From assembly GCF_012844225.1 (NCBI RefSeq), contig NZ_JABAGQ010000014.1:55493-119492 (forward strand): 64,000 nt of DNA. Direction: 5' to 3'. Below the pieces are notes generated by a model that was not told where the DNA came from, did not search any database, and saw nothing but the letters and a program-made list of their open reading frames with translations. Made by a program: the position numbers and the translations under genes. Every line of letters begins with the position of its first letter. The stretch's first letter is position 1. Below, in pieces: positions 26,477 through 35,989 of this stretch. This stretch comes from Rhodococcus sp. 105337 (GTDB lineage: Bacteria > Actinomycetota > Actinomycetes > Mycobacteriales > Mycobacteriaceae).

Positions 26477-28216
26477 GTGAGCGGGAGACATCGCGGCGAC
26501 GGTGCGCGAGGCATCAGCACAAGCGTGATCGTGGTGGTCGTGGCACTCCTCCTGCTCGTGGTCGCCGTCTTCGGCTGGTTCCAGCTACGCGAACGAATCG
26601 ACAGGCAGGGCGCGGACGCCGCCGCAACATGTGTCGAAGGCGACGCCGTACTCCGGATCGCCGCCGACCCTCTGATCGCTCCGACACTGACCACGCTCGC
26701 CGACCGGTGGAGCACCGACGTCGCTCCCGTCATCCGCGACCACTGCGTCACCGCGCAGGTGTTCGCCGCCGAATCGGCTCCCGTCGCGGCGAGCCTCGGC
26801 GCGGACACGCCGTGGAACGCCGCCCTCGGGCCCGGGCCCGCCCTGTGGGTGCCCCTCGATTCCCGCGCCGCCGAACGCGCCACCACCGCCGTCGACGGGC
26901 AAGCCCGCTCCCTCGCCACCTCCCCGGTCGTGCTCGCCGTTCCCGACGATCTCGGCCGCGCGCTGACCAGCTCAGCGGTCGGATGGGACGATCTCCCGAA
27001 GCTCCAGCGCGACCCGGCTGCGATGCGCGCCGTGGGCCTCGACGCGTGGGGACAGCTCGCACTCGCGCTGCCCACCGGCGAACGCACCGACGCCACCGCG
27101 CTCGCCCTCGAGGGAGTCGCCGCGGCGGTCACCGGCCCGGTCACCGGCCCGGTCACCGTCGAACAGGCCGAGTCCCCGGCTGCTGTCACCGCCGTTACCG
27201 AACTGGCGCTCGGCGCCAATGCACTCGGGCCGACCGCCGGACCGACGACGACCGACGCGCTCGCGGCGCTCGGCGCCCGGGCCGACGTCTCGGCGCCGGT
27301 CCACGCGGTGCCGGTCGTCGAGCAGCAGTTGTACGCCTCGCTCGACGGTGACGCGGTACGCGGCGTGTCCGGCTATCTTCCCGTCGGTGCCACCCCGGTG
27401 GCGGATTTCCCGGCTGCCGTTGTGGATGCCCCGTGGGTCGACGAGACCCTCTCGCGCGCCGCGGCAGAATTCGTCGATTACGTGCGCAAACCCGAGCAGA
27501 CACAACTCTTGGTCGAGAACGGTTTCCGGGTCGGCGACGAAGTGCCCGCGCCCATCGACACCATCCGCCTTCCCCGCGTGGACTCGACGCTCGTTCCCGC
27601 CCCCCGTGTCGTCACCGACGCACTGCTCCGCACCCGCATCGAGCCGGTGCCGCCCGGCAAGGTCACCTTCGTCGTCGACACGTCGCAGTCGATGTCGACC
27701 GTGGACGGCGACGGCACTCGCCTCGCCCACACCGGCGACGCCCTCGATCTCCTCGTCCGCCGCTCCCCCGACACGTCCGTGATCGGCATGTACGTGTTCT
27801 CCGACGCCGCACCCGGATACCGGATCGCGGTGGAGCGGGACGGCCTGACCGCGGCGAAGAGAACAGCGCTCGGCAGCGCACTGGACGGCGTCACCCTCAC
27901 CGAGGACGAGCCCGTGAGTGCCGCGCTGTCCGCCGCGTACCGCGACGCGGTGGACAAGTACGACCCCACCCGCCCGAACGTCGTGCTCGCAGTGATCGAC
28001 AGCAGCGACACCGACGTGGCCGGTCTCCTCGCCACGGTCGACGAGCTTGCCTCCCCCGACAAACCCGTCCGTGTGAACCTCGTCGTCCTGGGCGAGTCCG
28101 CCGACGACCTCTCCGCGTTGCGAGCGGTCGCCGACCGCACCGGCGGAACACTCGAGACCGTCCCCTCCACCGAGGGCGCCGCCCTCGTCGACATCATCCG
28201 GAAGCTGGCGTCCTGA
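26477..28216 (+). CDS. Membrane-anchored vWA domain protein with solute-binding-like N-terminus
   Basis: Protein of 579 residues. One N-terminal membrane anchor (about residues 14-36) is followed by an extracellular region resembling a type-2 periplasmic binding protein (EGDAVLRIAADPLIAPTLTTL and following). A von Willebrand A domain begins near residue 390 with a complete MIDAS start (VDTSQSMS) and the later Thr/Asp positions. The homologue I recall is Rv1836c, next to glcB in M. tuberculosis, of unknown function. The GTG at 26477 gives a short charged N-terminus before the anchor. Its stop is two bases before the next start. Confidence 0.85.
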   Translation: MSGRHRGDGARGISTSVIVVVVALLLLVVAVFGWFQLRERIDRQGADAAATCVEGDAVLRIAADPLIAPTLTTLADRWSTDVAPVIRDHCVTAQVFAAESAPVAASLGADTPWNAALGPGPALWVPLDSRAAERATTAVDGQARSLATSPVVLAVPDDLGRALTSSAVGWDDLPKLQRDPAAMRAVGLDAWGQLALALPTGERTDATALALEGVAAAVTGPVTGPVTVEQAESPAAVTAVTELALGANALGPTAGPTTTDALAALGARADVSAPVHAVPVVEQQLYASLDGDAVRGVSGYLPVGATPVADFPAAVVDAPWVDETLSRAAAEFVDYVRKPEQTQLLVENGFRVGDEVPAPIDTIRLPRVDSTLVPAPRVVTDALLRTRIEPVPPGKVTFVVDTSQSMSTVDGDGTRLAHTGDALDLLVRRSPDTSVIGMYVFSDAAPGYRIAVERDGLTAAKRTALGSALDGVTLTEDEPVSAALSAAYRDAVDKYDPTRPNVVLAVIDSSDTDVAGLLATVDELASPDKPVRVNLVVLGESADDLSALRAVADRTGGTLETVPSTEGAALVDIIRKLAS

Positions 28217-28218
28217 CC

Positions 28219-29385
28219 GTGCTCAGATTGCTTGTCATGGCGATCTTCTTCGCCCTCATCACGTATTGGTTGCATCGCCGGCTCGTCCGCGCGCCCGGTG
28301 TGACCGGTCGCGCTGCGCTCGGCGCCGACCTCGCCCTCGTAGTGCTCGCGGTCTTCGCCATCGCCGCCGGCTCGGTGGGTACGACGCTCGACCCGTCGTG
28401 GGCACGGCCGATCGGGTTCCTCGGGTGGACCTGGCTCGCCGTCGTGCTGTACCTCGGGCTCGGGGTCCTGCTCATCGGCCTCTTCGCTCTCGGGGCACGG
28501 CTCGTCCGGCGCGTTCGTGACCGCTCGAGGCCCCGCACCGACGAGCCTGCCGACCCGTCCCGGCGCCGAGCCATCCGCATCGCAACCGCGACACTCGTCG
28601 TCGCATCGGTCGGTGCCGTCACCTACGGCGTCGTCGAGGCCGCGCGTCCGCGCGTGGTCGACGTCCGCGTACCCCTGCGCCGGCTCCCCGCCGGATTCGA
28701 GGGGACCCGCGTCGCGCTCGTGACCGACCTGCACGCCGGACCCGCTCGCGGTGCCGACTTCGTGCGCCGCGTCGTCGACCTGGTGAACGCGCAACAACCC
28801 GACCTGGTGGTCCTCGGCGGCGACCTGGTCGACGGCACCGTGGCCCTCGCCGGAGAGGACCTCGAACCGCTTCGCGACCTGCGTGCACCTCTCGGCGTCT
28901 TCGGTGTCAGTGGCAATCACGAGTACTACGCGGACGACGGCATTTCGTGGCTCGACCACTGGGAAACCCTCGGGGTACAGACATTGCGCAACGAGCACGT
29001 CGTTCTCACGCGGGGCGGCGACACGATCGCGCTTGCCGGAGTTCACGACTACACGGCGCCGGAACCACACACCGCAGACATGTCGGCCGCGCTCGACGGC
29101 ATCGAACCCGGCACGGTCGTGGTGCTCGCCGCGCACCAGCCCAAGCATGTCCTCGAAGCGCGTGAGCGCGGCGTGGACCTGCAACTGTCGGGACACACGC
29201 ACGGCGGACAGATGTGGCCGCTACGTCCGTTGGTCTCACTCGCCAATCCCACGGTGACCGGGCTCGACCGGTTCGGCGACACCTTGATCTACACGTCGCA
29301 GGGCACCGGCGCCTGGGGCCCGCCCGTTCGGGTCGGCGCTCCCCCCGAGATCACGATTCTCGAACTCACCGCCGGCGCCTCCTGA
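28219..29385 (+). CDS. Membrane metallophosphoesterase
   Basis: Protein of 388 residues with about three N-terminal membrane segments (residues 1-18, 28-48 and 60-95), a further one near 118-140, and a calcineurin-like phosphoesterase domain from about residue 160. The metal motifs are complete: D-x-H (VTDLHAG), GGDLVDG, GNHEYY, a His in AAHQPKH, and GHTHGGQ. This is the YkuE-like group; the substrate may be a lipid phosphate or nucleotide but is not known. The GTG at 28219 is two bases after the vWA stop, so the two are in one operon. Confidence 0.9.
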   Translation: MLRLLVMAIFFALITYWLHRRLVRAPGVTGRAALGADLALVVLAVFAIAAGSVGTTLDPSWARPIGFLGWTWLAVVLYLGLGVLLIGLFALGARLVRRVRDRSRPRTDEPADPSRRRAIRIATATLVVASVGAVTYGVVEAARPRVVDVRVPLRRLPAGFEGTRVALVTDLHAGPARGADFVRRVVDLVNAQQPDLVVLGGDLVDGTVALAGEDLEPLRDLRAPLGVFGVSGNHEYYADDGISWLDHWETLGVQTLRNEHVVLTRGGDTIALAGVHDYTAPEPHTADMSAALDGIEPGTVVVLAAHQPKHVLEARERGVDLQLSGHTHGGQMWPLRPLVSLANPTVTGLDRFGDTLIYTSQGTGAWGPPVRVGAPPEITILELTAGAS

Positions 29386-29492
29386 AATCAGCCCTCGGGT
29401 ATGGGCTGAGGTGGGATTCGTCGTTCAGGTGAGGAGTGTTCTGGTTTTCTAGTGTTTCCGTACAATCCAGAATATTGATCGGAGAGCGACTG

Positions 29493-29524
29493 CCGGGGCC
29501 GACGGTTACGCCCGTCGGCCCCGG
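29493..29524. terminator. Bidirectional hairpin terminator between convergent genes
   Basis: A 13-bp perfect stem (29493-29505 with 29512-29524, CCGGGGCCGACGG and its complement) encloses a six-base loop. It lies between the convergent metallophosphoesterase and gcvP genes, 108 bases and 6 bases from their stops, and can serve both. Confidence 0.8.
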
Positions 29525-29529
29525 ACAGA

Positions 29530-32385
29530 TCAGTTGCTGTACGCCTCCAGCGGCGGGCACGAGCACACCAGATTCCGGTCACCGTGCGCACCGTCGATAC
29601 GCCGGACCGCCGGCCACACCTTCGCGCGGGCCTTCCCCATCGGGAACACCGCGGTCCGGCGCGAGTACGGGTGGTCCCACTCTCCCACCAGGCATTCAGC
29701 CGTGTGCGGAGCACCGCGCAGCGGGTTGTCGTCGGCGGGCCACTCCCCTGCCCCGACCCGGTCGATCTCGTGGCGAATCGAGATCATCGCGTCGATGAAC
29801 GCATCGAGTTCGGCGATGTCCTCGCTTTCGGTGGGCTCGACCATCAACGTGCCTGCCACCGGGAAGCTCATCGTCGGCGCATGGAACCCGTAATCGGCCA
29901 GTCGCTTCGCCACATCGTCGACCGTCACGCCGGTGGCCTTGGTGATGCCGCGCAGGTCGAGGATGCACTCGTGGGCCACCATGCCGTTCTCGCCGGTGTA
30001 CAGCACCGGGAAGTACTCGTCGAGACGACGGGCGATGTAGTTCGCCGAGGCGATCGCGGTGAGCGACGCCTTCCGCAGGCCCTCCGCCCCCATCAGCTTG
30101 ATGTACGTCCAGGTGATCGGCAGGATCGACGCCGAGCCGAAGGGCGCCGCCGACACCGGTCCGCCACCGCCGAGGCCCGGTTCGGCCGGGTGTCCCGGGA
30201 GGTAGTGCGCCAGGTGGGCGCGCACTCCGATGGGTCCGACACCCGGCCCACCGCCGCCGTGCGGGATGCAGAACGTCTTGTGCAGATTGAGATGACTGAC
30301 GTCGCCACCGAACTTGCCCGGCCGCGCGAGCCCGACCAGCGCGTTGAGGTTCGCGCCGTCGATGTACACCTGCCCACCGGCGTCGTGCACGGCCCCGCAG
30401 ATCTCGGCGATGTCCTCCTCGTACACGCCGTGCGTCGACGGGTACGTGATCATGATCGCCGCGAGACGCTCCGCATGGTCGGCGATCTTGGCACGCAGGT
30501 CGTCGAGGTCGACGTCGCCGTTCGGCCGGCACGCCACGACCTCCACGCGCATCCCGGCCATCACTGCCGATGCGGCATTGGTGCCGTGGGCACTGGACGG
30601 GATCAAGCACGTGTCGCGCCGGTCGTCGCCCCGGTCGAGGTGGTACCGGCGAATCGCGAGTAGCCCTGCGTATTCGCCCTGGCTGCCCGCATTCGGCTGC
30701 AGACTGACCGCGTCGTACCCGGTCACCGCCGCCAGCCATCCCTCGAGGTCCGCGATGAGACTCCGGATGCCGGCGGTCTGCTCGGCCGGTGCGAACGGGT
30801 GCAAGCCCGCGAACTCGGGCCAGGTGATCGCTTCCATCTCGGCAGCGGCGTTGAGCTTCATCGTGCACGAGCCGAGCGGAATCATCGTGCGGTCGAGCGC
30901 GAGATCCTTGTCGGACAGACGCCGCAGGTACCGCATCATCGCGGTCTCGGTGCGGTAGCGCGTGAACGCCTCGTGCTGCAGGAAGGCGGTCGTCCGCGCC
31001 GGCGCGGCGAGCGACGCGCCCCCACCCGATCCCGAGTGCCCTTCGGCGACACCGAACGCCTCCAGCACCGCGGTGATGTGCGCCGGCGTCGTGGCTTCGT
31101 CGCAGGACACCGAAACATGATCGGCGTCCACGCGGTAGAGATTGATACCTGCCGCTGCTGCGGCACCGATCACCTCGTCGGCCCGGCCCGGGACCCGGGC
31201 CAGCACGGTGTCGAAGAAGGACTCGTGCACGACCTCCACGCCACCCTCACGCAGCGCCGACGCGAGGTGATCCGCGTGCCCGGCGACACGGCGCGCGATC
31301 GCCGTCAGTCCCTCGGCACCGTGGTACGACGCGTACATCGCGGCCAGCACGGCCAGCAGCACCTGCGCGGTGCAGATGTTGCTCGTCGCCTTTTCACGCC
31401 GGATGTGCTGCTCGCGGGTCTGCAATGCGAGGCGGTAGGCGGGGTCGCCGTCGGCGTCGACCGACAGGCCGACGAGCCGCCCCGGCAGTGTGCGTGTATC
31501 GGACGCTTTCACCGCGAGATAGCCCGCGTGCGGACCACCGAATCCCATCGGGACACCGAAACGCTGTGTCGTGCCGAAGCACGCGTCGGCGCCCTGTTCT
31601 CCGGGAGGGGTGATCAAGGTCAGTGCCAGCAGGTCGGCGCCCACCGCGACGAGCGCGCCGCGTGCGTGGGCGGCGTCGATGATCGGGGCGACGTCGTACA
31701 CCCGTCCCGACGCTCCGGGTACCTGCAGGATGATCCCGAAGAAGTCGCCCTCGGGAAGGCCGTCGTCGACGAGGTTCGCCGTGACGATTTCGATGCCGAG
31801 GGGTTCTGCGCGGGTCGCGAGGACGGCGGCGGTCTGCGGGAACAGATCGGTGTCGACAGCGATCCGGTTGCTCTTCGACTTGCGGTTCGCGCGGCGCAGC
31901 AGTGTCATGGCCTCGGCCGCGGCGGTGGCCTCGTCGAGCATCGACGAGTTCGCGACCTCCATGCCGGTCAGGTCCGCGACCATGGTCTGGAAGTTCAGCA
32001 GGGCTTCGAGGCGGCCCTGGCTGATTTCGGGCTGGTACGGCGTGTACGCGGTGTACCAGGCGGGGTTCTCGATGATGTTGCGGAGCAGTACCGGCGGCGT
32101 GAGCGTGTCGTAGTAACCCTGCCCGATCATCGAGGTCGCGACGGTGTTCTTCCGGGCGAGAGCAGTCAGCTCGGCGAGAACCTCGTGTTCGGACTTCGGA
32201 GCGTCGAGGACGTCGAGCCCGTCGGAGACGGCACCGTCGCGCTCGTCGAGAATAGTCGCCGGAACGGCCCGCGCGGCGAGTGCGTCGAGCGAGTCGACGC
32301 CGATCACCTCGAGGATGCGGCGCAGGCCCGCGGTGTCGGGACCGATGTGACGGTCGGCGAAGTTCGAGGTGACATCTTCTGACAT
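29530..32385 (-). CDS. gcvP: Glycine dehydrogenase (aminomethyl-transferring), P protein
   Basis: PLP enzyme that decarboxylates glycine and passes the aminomethyl group to the lipoyl arm of GcvH. At 951 residues it is the single-chain form. The N-terminal half begins [17 protein letters not shown]. The PLP Lys is in [18 protein letters not shown], near residue 703. The Gly-rich loop after it and the segment [17 protein letters not shown] are as expected. The ATG at 32385 is downstream of a tandem glycine riboswitch in the leader, so expression should respond to glycine. GcvH lies 3 kb upstream on the same strand, but gcvT was not found in the window. Confidence 0.97.
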   Translation of the reverse strand: MSEDVTSNFADRHIGPDTAGLRRILEVIGVDSLDALAARAVPATILDERDGAVSDGLDVLDAPKSEHEVLAELTALARKNTVATSMIGQGYYDTLTPPVLLRNIIENPAWYTAYTPYQPEISQGRLEALLNFQTMVADLTGMEVANSSMLDEATAAAEAMTLLRRANRKSKSNRIAVDTDLFPQTAAVLATRAEPLGIEIVTANLVDDGLPEGDFFGIILQVPGASGRVYDVAPIIDAAHARGALVAVGADLLALTLITPPGEQGADACFGTTQRFGVPMGFGGPHAGYLAVKASDTRTLPGRLVGLSVDADGDPAYRLALQTREQHIRREKATSNICTAQVLLAVLAAMYASYHGAEGLTAIARRVAGHADHLASALREGGVEVVHESFFDTVLARVPGRADEVIGAAAAAGINLYRVDADHVSVSCDEATTPAHITAVLEAFGVAEGHSGSGGGASLAAPARTTAFLQHEAFTRYRTETAMMRYLRRLSDKDLALDRTMIPLGSCTMKLNAAAEMEAITWPEFAGLHPFAPAEQTAGIRSLIADLEGWLAAVTGYDAVSLQPNAGSQGEYAGLLAIRRYHLDRGDDRRDTCLIPSSAHGTNAASAVMAGMRVEVVACRPNGDVDLDDLRAKIADHAERLAAIMITYPSTHGVYEEDIAEICGAVHDAGGQVYIDGANLNALVGLARPGKFGGDVSHLNLHKTFCIPHGGGGPGVGPIGVRAHLAHYLPGHPAEPGLGGGGPVSAAPFGSASILPITWTYIKLMGAEGLRKASLTAIASANYIARRLDEYFPVLYTGENGMVAHECILDLRGITKATGVTVDDVAKRLADYGFHAPTMSFPVAGTLMVEPTESEDIAELDAFIDAMISIRHEIDRVGAGEWPADDNPLRGAPHTAECLVGEWDHPYSRRTAVFPMGKARAKVWPAVRRIDGAHGDRNLVCSCPPLEAYSN

Positions 32386-32450
32386 CGCAGCTCCCAGGCT
32401 GATCGGAGAGGTCCACCACCGCGCGTGGGCGCACGGGGCGTTTCCTCCCC

Positions 32451-32640
32451 CTCTGTCGTGAGCTCGCGGTGCGAGCGCCTGAGAGATTCGGCCCGTGGAG
32501 GGCGTTTCCCCGTGGGCGGGTGGGTGCTCCCACCGCTTTCCAGAGACGTCGTAGCTCGCACGGTCCTGTATGCCTGAGAGATTGACGGGGAGGTGCTGCT
32601 CCTTCGGCGCCCGGATCAGGTCCGGAACTCTCCCGCACGA
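32451..32640 (-). ncRNA. Tandem glycine riboswitch upstream of gcvP
   Basis: On the minus strand the leader reads as two glycine aptamers. Aptamer I has GCGGGAGAGT, the conserved GCGCCGAAGGAGCA, and CTCTCAGGCA. A short linker with GGACCG leads to aptamer II, with GACGTCTCTGGAAAG, a CACGGGGAAAC core, a second CTCTCAGG and a closing ACGACAGAGGGGGAGG. These are the hallmark sequences of cooperative tandem glycine riboswitches. The 65-base expression platform (32386-32450) ends at the gcvP ATG and includes a purine-rich GGGGGAGG. Boundaries are approximate. Confidence 0.93.
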
Positions 32641-32717
32641 CGGCGACGCGAGCCCAAGTCTAGAACACGACGGTCTTCCGTCGACGCCGCCGCACCACCC
32701 TCGCGGGTGATCTTCGT

Positions 32718-33341
32718 CTAGCCGATTCGGCGGTTGATGCGACTGCGGCGCCGGGACGCCAATTCGTCTTCCGGCCGCTCTTCGACGTCGCCTCCGTCGG
32801 CACGCTCGGCGGGGAAGTCGGCGATGCTTCCGGTCAGTTCGCGCATTGCGCCGCTGACCGCGATTCCGAACACGCCCTGCCCGCCTTGGAGAAGATCGAC
32901 GACCTCCTCGGGCGACGTGCATTCGTACACGGTGGTGCCGTCGGAGAACAGCGTGATCCTGGCGAGGTCGCGGACCCCGCGACTGCGCAGGTGATCGACG
33001 GCGACGCGGATGTTCTGGAGCGAGACACCGGTGTCGAGGAGTCGCTTGACGATCTTGAGAACCAGGATGTCCTTGAACGAGTAGAGCCGCTGGCTTCCCG
33101 ATCCTGCCGCGCCCCGGATCGACGGGACCACGAGGTTGGTGCGGGCCCAGTAATCGAGTTGGCGGTAGCTGATTCCCGCGATCTGGCACGCGATGGGCAC
33201 CCGGTAGCCGACAAGCTCGTCGGGCACCGAATCGTCGGGGAACAGCCCGGGCTGGATCTCGTCGTCGTGCGGTGTGGGTGACGAACTCGCGCGGTCGCCG
33301 GCGTCAACGGTGGAATGCTGTCCCTGCGGCCGATCTCGCAC
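32718..33341 (-). CDS. MerR family regulator (Rv1830-like)
   Basis: Protein of 207 residues with an N-terminal MerR-type winged helix ([26 protein letters not shown], residues 35-60) and the strongly conserved segment [35 protein letters not shown]. The middle ([29 protein letters not shown]) has no Cys metal site and is a conserved effector region of unknown ligand. I chose the GTG at 33341 because it follows GAGGAAG; an ATG at 33380 would add 13 residues without homology. It sits between gcvP and the DUF151 gene, as in M. tuberculosis. Confidence 0.9.
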   Translation of the reverse strand: MRDRPQGQHSTVDAGDRASSSPTPHDDEIQPGLFPDDSVPDELVGYRVPIACQIAGISYRQLDYWARTNLVVPSIRGAAGSGSQRLYSFKDILVLKIVKRLLDTGVSLQNIRVAVDHLRSRGVRDLARITLFSDGTTVYECTSPEEVVDLLQGGQGVFGIAVSGAMRELTGSIADFPAERADGGDVEERPEDELASRRRSRINRRIG

Positions 33342-33592
33342 TGTGTGACTTCCTCTCGCGCGCCCTGTTGTACCTCGCAACGACCGACCGGCGGATCCCC
33401 CACCACATCCAATCGTCGAGCGCTCTCAGGCTCACCAAGTAACCCATATTCGGATTTACCCAGCGTACGCTCCGGCGTGGGGCGCGGGGCAGCAACACGC
33501 CCACCGGAAAGGCAACGTTCGACACTACTCGCGTCGGACTGTGCTGCTGCTCGAAGCGGCAACGCGTCCGTCGCCGGTCGACGAACGACCGC

Positions 33593-34066
33593 TCAGCCGT
33601 CCGTCGCCTTGAAGTCGTCCGGAGAGATGTTGTCGAGGAATTCCTTGAACTTCTCGACCTCGTCTTCACGCTCGTCCGGCATGACCAGTCCTGCTTCGGT
33701 GAGCACAGCTTCGTCGACGAAGACCGGCGCACCGATGCGCAAGGCTACAGCGACGGCATCGGACGGACGGCACGACACGCGCATGTCGCCGTCGAAAACA
33801 AGATCGGCAAAGAAAGTGCCTTCCTGGAGGTCGACGATGCGGACTTCCAGGAGTGCGTGACCGAATGCGTCCAGGAGATTCTTGATCAGGTCGTGCGTGA
33901 GGGGGCGGGCGGGTTCCACACCTTGCTGCTCGAGCGCGATCGCGGTCGCTTCGTTCTGGCCGATCCAGATGGGCAGGTACCGCTCCCCGTCGACCTCGCG
34001 GAGCAGTAGGACAGGCTGGTTCTGGGGTTGTTCTACTCGGATCCCCACCACTCGCATCTCGCTCAT
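33593..34066 (-). CDS. Bifunctional nuclease family protein (DUF151)
   Basis: Protein of 157 residues. Conserved elements are MRVVGIRVEQPQNQPVLLLRE, LPIWIGQNEATAIALEQQG, RPLTHDLIKNLLDAFG, and CRPSDAVAVALRIGAPVFVDE, all typical of DUF151. Plant and Thermotoga members were described as nucleases, and the bacterial role is unclear. The ATG at 34066 starts the conserved region directly, and the upstream frame to 34147 is unlikely to be translated. It lies between two MerR regulators and is probably transcribed with FtsR and GarA. Confidence 0.92.
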   Translation of the reverse strand: MSEMRVVGIRVEQPQNQPVLLLREVDGERYLPIWIGQNEATAIALEQQGVEPARPLTHDLIKNLLDAFGHALLEVRIVDLQEGTFFADLVFDGDMRVSCRPSDAVAVALRIGAPVFVDEAVLTEAGLVMPDEREDEVEKFKEFLDNISPDDFKATDG

Positions 34067-34180
34067 CGCGGCGCCTCCGTCCCGCTGCTCGTCAGTGGCG
34101 TACCACCCGAATCGATATTGCCTGAATTCTAGTGCGCTCCCGAACATCCGTCAGGTGCCGGCCGGCGCAGCCCGGGGCGA

Positions 34181-34918
34181 TCAGCGGTCGAGAGCGCCCT
34201 GGACGGCGGCCTTCACCAGGCAGGTGTGGAGCGTCAACGACAGTGCGGCGAGTTCGCGCACCATCTCTTCGGCTCTCTGCCGGGCCCCGGCATCGCGCCC
34301 CTTCGCGACAGGACCCGCGATCTGGGCGACGAGTCCGGCCTCGCGGTCGGCAGCGAGCTTGAATGCGCGCAGATGCCGTACCTCGAGGCCGAACTCGGCC
34401 ATTGCCTTCGCGGTGCGTGCGAGCAGCACCGCGTCGTCGTCGAAAAATCCGGCGGGTCCCGGCGTGACCAGGCCCGCCCCCACCAGTTCGGTCAGGAACG
34501 CAACATCCACACCGGCCCGCTCGCACAGGTCGTCGCGGCTGACGCGGATCTCCCGGTCGGTGCGCAGATCCTCCGGCGAGACCTCGCCGCGGGCAACTGC
34601 CAGCGGCCGCGGCCGCTTGGGCCGGGTCTCGACCGATCCCACCGTCGCAGCGCCGCGGTCGATCGCCTCGAGCTGTTCCTTGATCACCTTCAACGGAAGG
34701 TACTGATCCCGTTGTGCGGTGAGCACATAGCGCAGCCGTTCGCAGTCCGCGATGGAGAACCGGCGATAGCCCGACGGAGTGCGCTCCGGGCTGATCAGCC
34801 CCTCGGCCTCGAGAAATCTGATCTTCGAGATCGTGACATCCGGGAACTCGGGCCGCAGTCGATCGAGCACGGACCCGATCGACATGCCGGCCGGCGCCGA
34901 CTGGTGGGCTGCGGTCAT
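34181..34918 (-). CDS. ftsR: MerR family cell-division regulator FtsR homologue
   Basis: Protein of 245 residues with a MerR-type winged helix (MSIGSVLDRLRPEFPDVTIS and KIRFLEAEGLISPERTPSGYRRF, residues 12-54). A linker follows, then a second helical region (SRDDLCERAGVDVAFLTELVGAGLV). Corynebacterium FtsR, encoded next to the GarA homologue OdhI, activates ftsZ, and the mycobacterial counterpart is Rv1828. Position directly after garA and sequence type both fit. The ATG overlaps the garA stop by one base (TGATG on the minus strand). Confidence 0.87.
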   Translation of the reverse strand: MTAAHQSAPAGMSIGSVLDRLRPEFPDVTISKIRFLEAEGLISPERTPSGYRRFSIADCERLRYVLTAQRDQYLPLKVIKEQLEAIDRGAATVGSVETRPKRPRPLAVARGEVSPEDLRTDREIRVSRDDLCERAGVDVAFLTELVGAGLVTPGPAGFFDDDAVLLARTAKAMAEFGLEVRHLRAFKLAADREAGLVAQIAGPVAKGRDAGARQRAEEMVRELAALSLTLHTCLVKAAVQGALDR

Positions 34919-35385
34919 CAGCTACTCGCGCCCTGCGAACCGCGAGGACCGGTCAGGAACACCAACCGGAACTTGCCGATCTGAACCTCGTCGCCGTTGG
35001 CGAGTACCGCGGAGTCGACCGGTTCCCGGTTGACGTAGGTGCCGTTGAGGCTTCCGACGTCGACCACCTGGAAGTCGCCCTCGTCCTGACGGAACTCGGC
35101 GTGCCGGCGGCTGACGGTCACATCGTCGAGGAAGATGTCGCTGTCGGGATGCCGTCCCGCCGACGTCGTCGGCTGGTCCAGCAGAAAGCGCGAACCCGCA
35201 TTGGGTCCACGCTTGACGACGAGCAGCGCTGATCCGGCAGGGAGCCCTTCGACACCTGAGACGGGCGCGTCGGTCGTAGCCGTTCCGGCCCCGGCGTTTT
35301 CCACTTCGTTCAGGAAGTCGGCGCGAAACACCGAAGTCGTCTCCGCAGGAGTCTCCTCGTAGCCCGCGTTGCCGTTCTCGCTCAC
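34918..35385 (-). CDS. garA: FHA-domain metabolic regulator GarA
   Basis: Protein of 155 residues. The N-terminal ETTSVF motif (residues 15-20) is the known Ser/Thr-kinase phosphorylation site (PknB/PknG targets the adjacent Thr residues). The FHA domain spans about 55-150 with the phosphopeptide-binding motifs GRHPDSDIF (77-85), SRRH (92-95) and NGTYVN (114-119). GarA/OdhI binds and inhibits 2-oxoglutarate dehydrogenase and glutamate dehydrogenase and activates glutamate synthase. Phosphorylation makes it bind its own FHA and releases the targets. The GTG at 35385 follows AAGGAG. Confidence 0.96.
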   Translation of the reverse strand: MSENGNAGYEETPAETTSVFRADFLNEVENAGAGTATTDAPVSGVEGLPAGSALLVVKRGPNAGSRFLLDQPTTSAGRHPDSDIFLDDVTVSRRHAEFRQDEGDFQVVDVGSLNGTYVNREPVDSAVLANGDEVQIGKFRLVFLTGPRGSQGASS

Positions 35386-35539
35386 CGTTTCTCCTTATCC
35401 GTTCGATCGCCCGGGAACTCCCGGGCGATCGTTGAGTCGTTCGCCCCGATCAAATCGACACGGCACACGCCATATCTGACCGTACCCTGTGCGGGGGCAC
35501 TGGTGCAGGTAGTCGCGGCCACGTTACATGCCGGGTCCG

Positions 35540-35944
35540 TCAGCTTTCCGTGATGCCGCGGTAGCCGTCCGCATCCATCGTTTTTCCGAGGGCGCCGTCG
35601 AGGTCACCTTCGGTGTCCACCTCCACCTCGACCAGCCATCCGGCTCCGTAGGGAGCGCTGTTGACCAGTTCCGGGTTGGTCTCCAGGTCGGTGTTGACCG
35701 TGGTGACCTTCGCGCTGAAGGGCGCGTACACATCCGAGACGCTCTTGGTCGATTCGACCTCACCGAAGGAGTCGCCTCCGGTCACGTCGGCACCCGGCTC
35801 GGGCAACTGCACGAAGACGACGTCGCCGAGTTGAGACTGTGCGTAGTCCGTGATCCCGATCCGCGCGGTTGTCGCTCCGGTCCTCTGCACCCATTCGTGC
35901 TCCGCCGTGTAGCGCAACTCGCCGGGGGTTTCGAACTCACTCAA
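35540..35944 (-). CDS. gcvH: Glycine cleavage system H protein
   Basis: Lipoyl carrier of 134 residues that shuttles the aminomethyl group between the P, T and L proteins. The lipoylated Lys is K67 in EVESTKSVSD. The N-terminal RYTAEHEWVQ and the C-terminal NPELVNSAPYGAGWLVEVE are standard. The start is a TTG at 35944 (LSEFETPGELRY), seven bases after AAAGGA; no ATG or GTG is available in frame nearby. It lies upstream of garA on the same strand (154-base gap) and downstream of a DUF881 gene. Confidence 0.96.
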   Translation of the reverse strand: MSEFETPGELRYTAEHEWVQRTGATTARIGITDYAQSQLGDVVFVQLPEPGADVTGGDSFGEVESTKSVSDVYAPFSAKVTTVNTDLETNPELVNSAPYGAGWLVEVEVDTEGDLDGALGKTMDADGYRGITES

Positions 35945-35989
35945 GGTAGATCCTTTCGGGGGCGACGTTCCGGGCGAACGTCGGATTCA

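Noticed and set aside
27478..29202. 574-codon minus-strand frame opposite the vWA and phosphoesterase genes
   Set aside because: Both plus-strand genes have clear motifs. The antisense product is compositionally biased and crosses the boundary between them.
30799..32382. 527-codon plus-strand open frame opposite gcvP
   Set aside because: Shadow of gcvP. It has no similarity to known families and no ribosome site.
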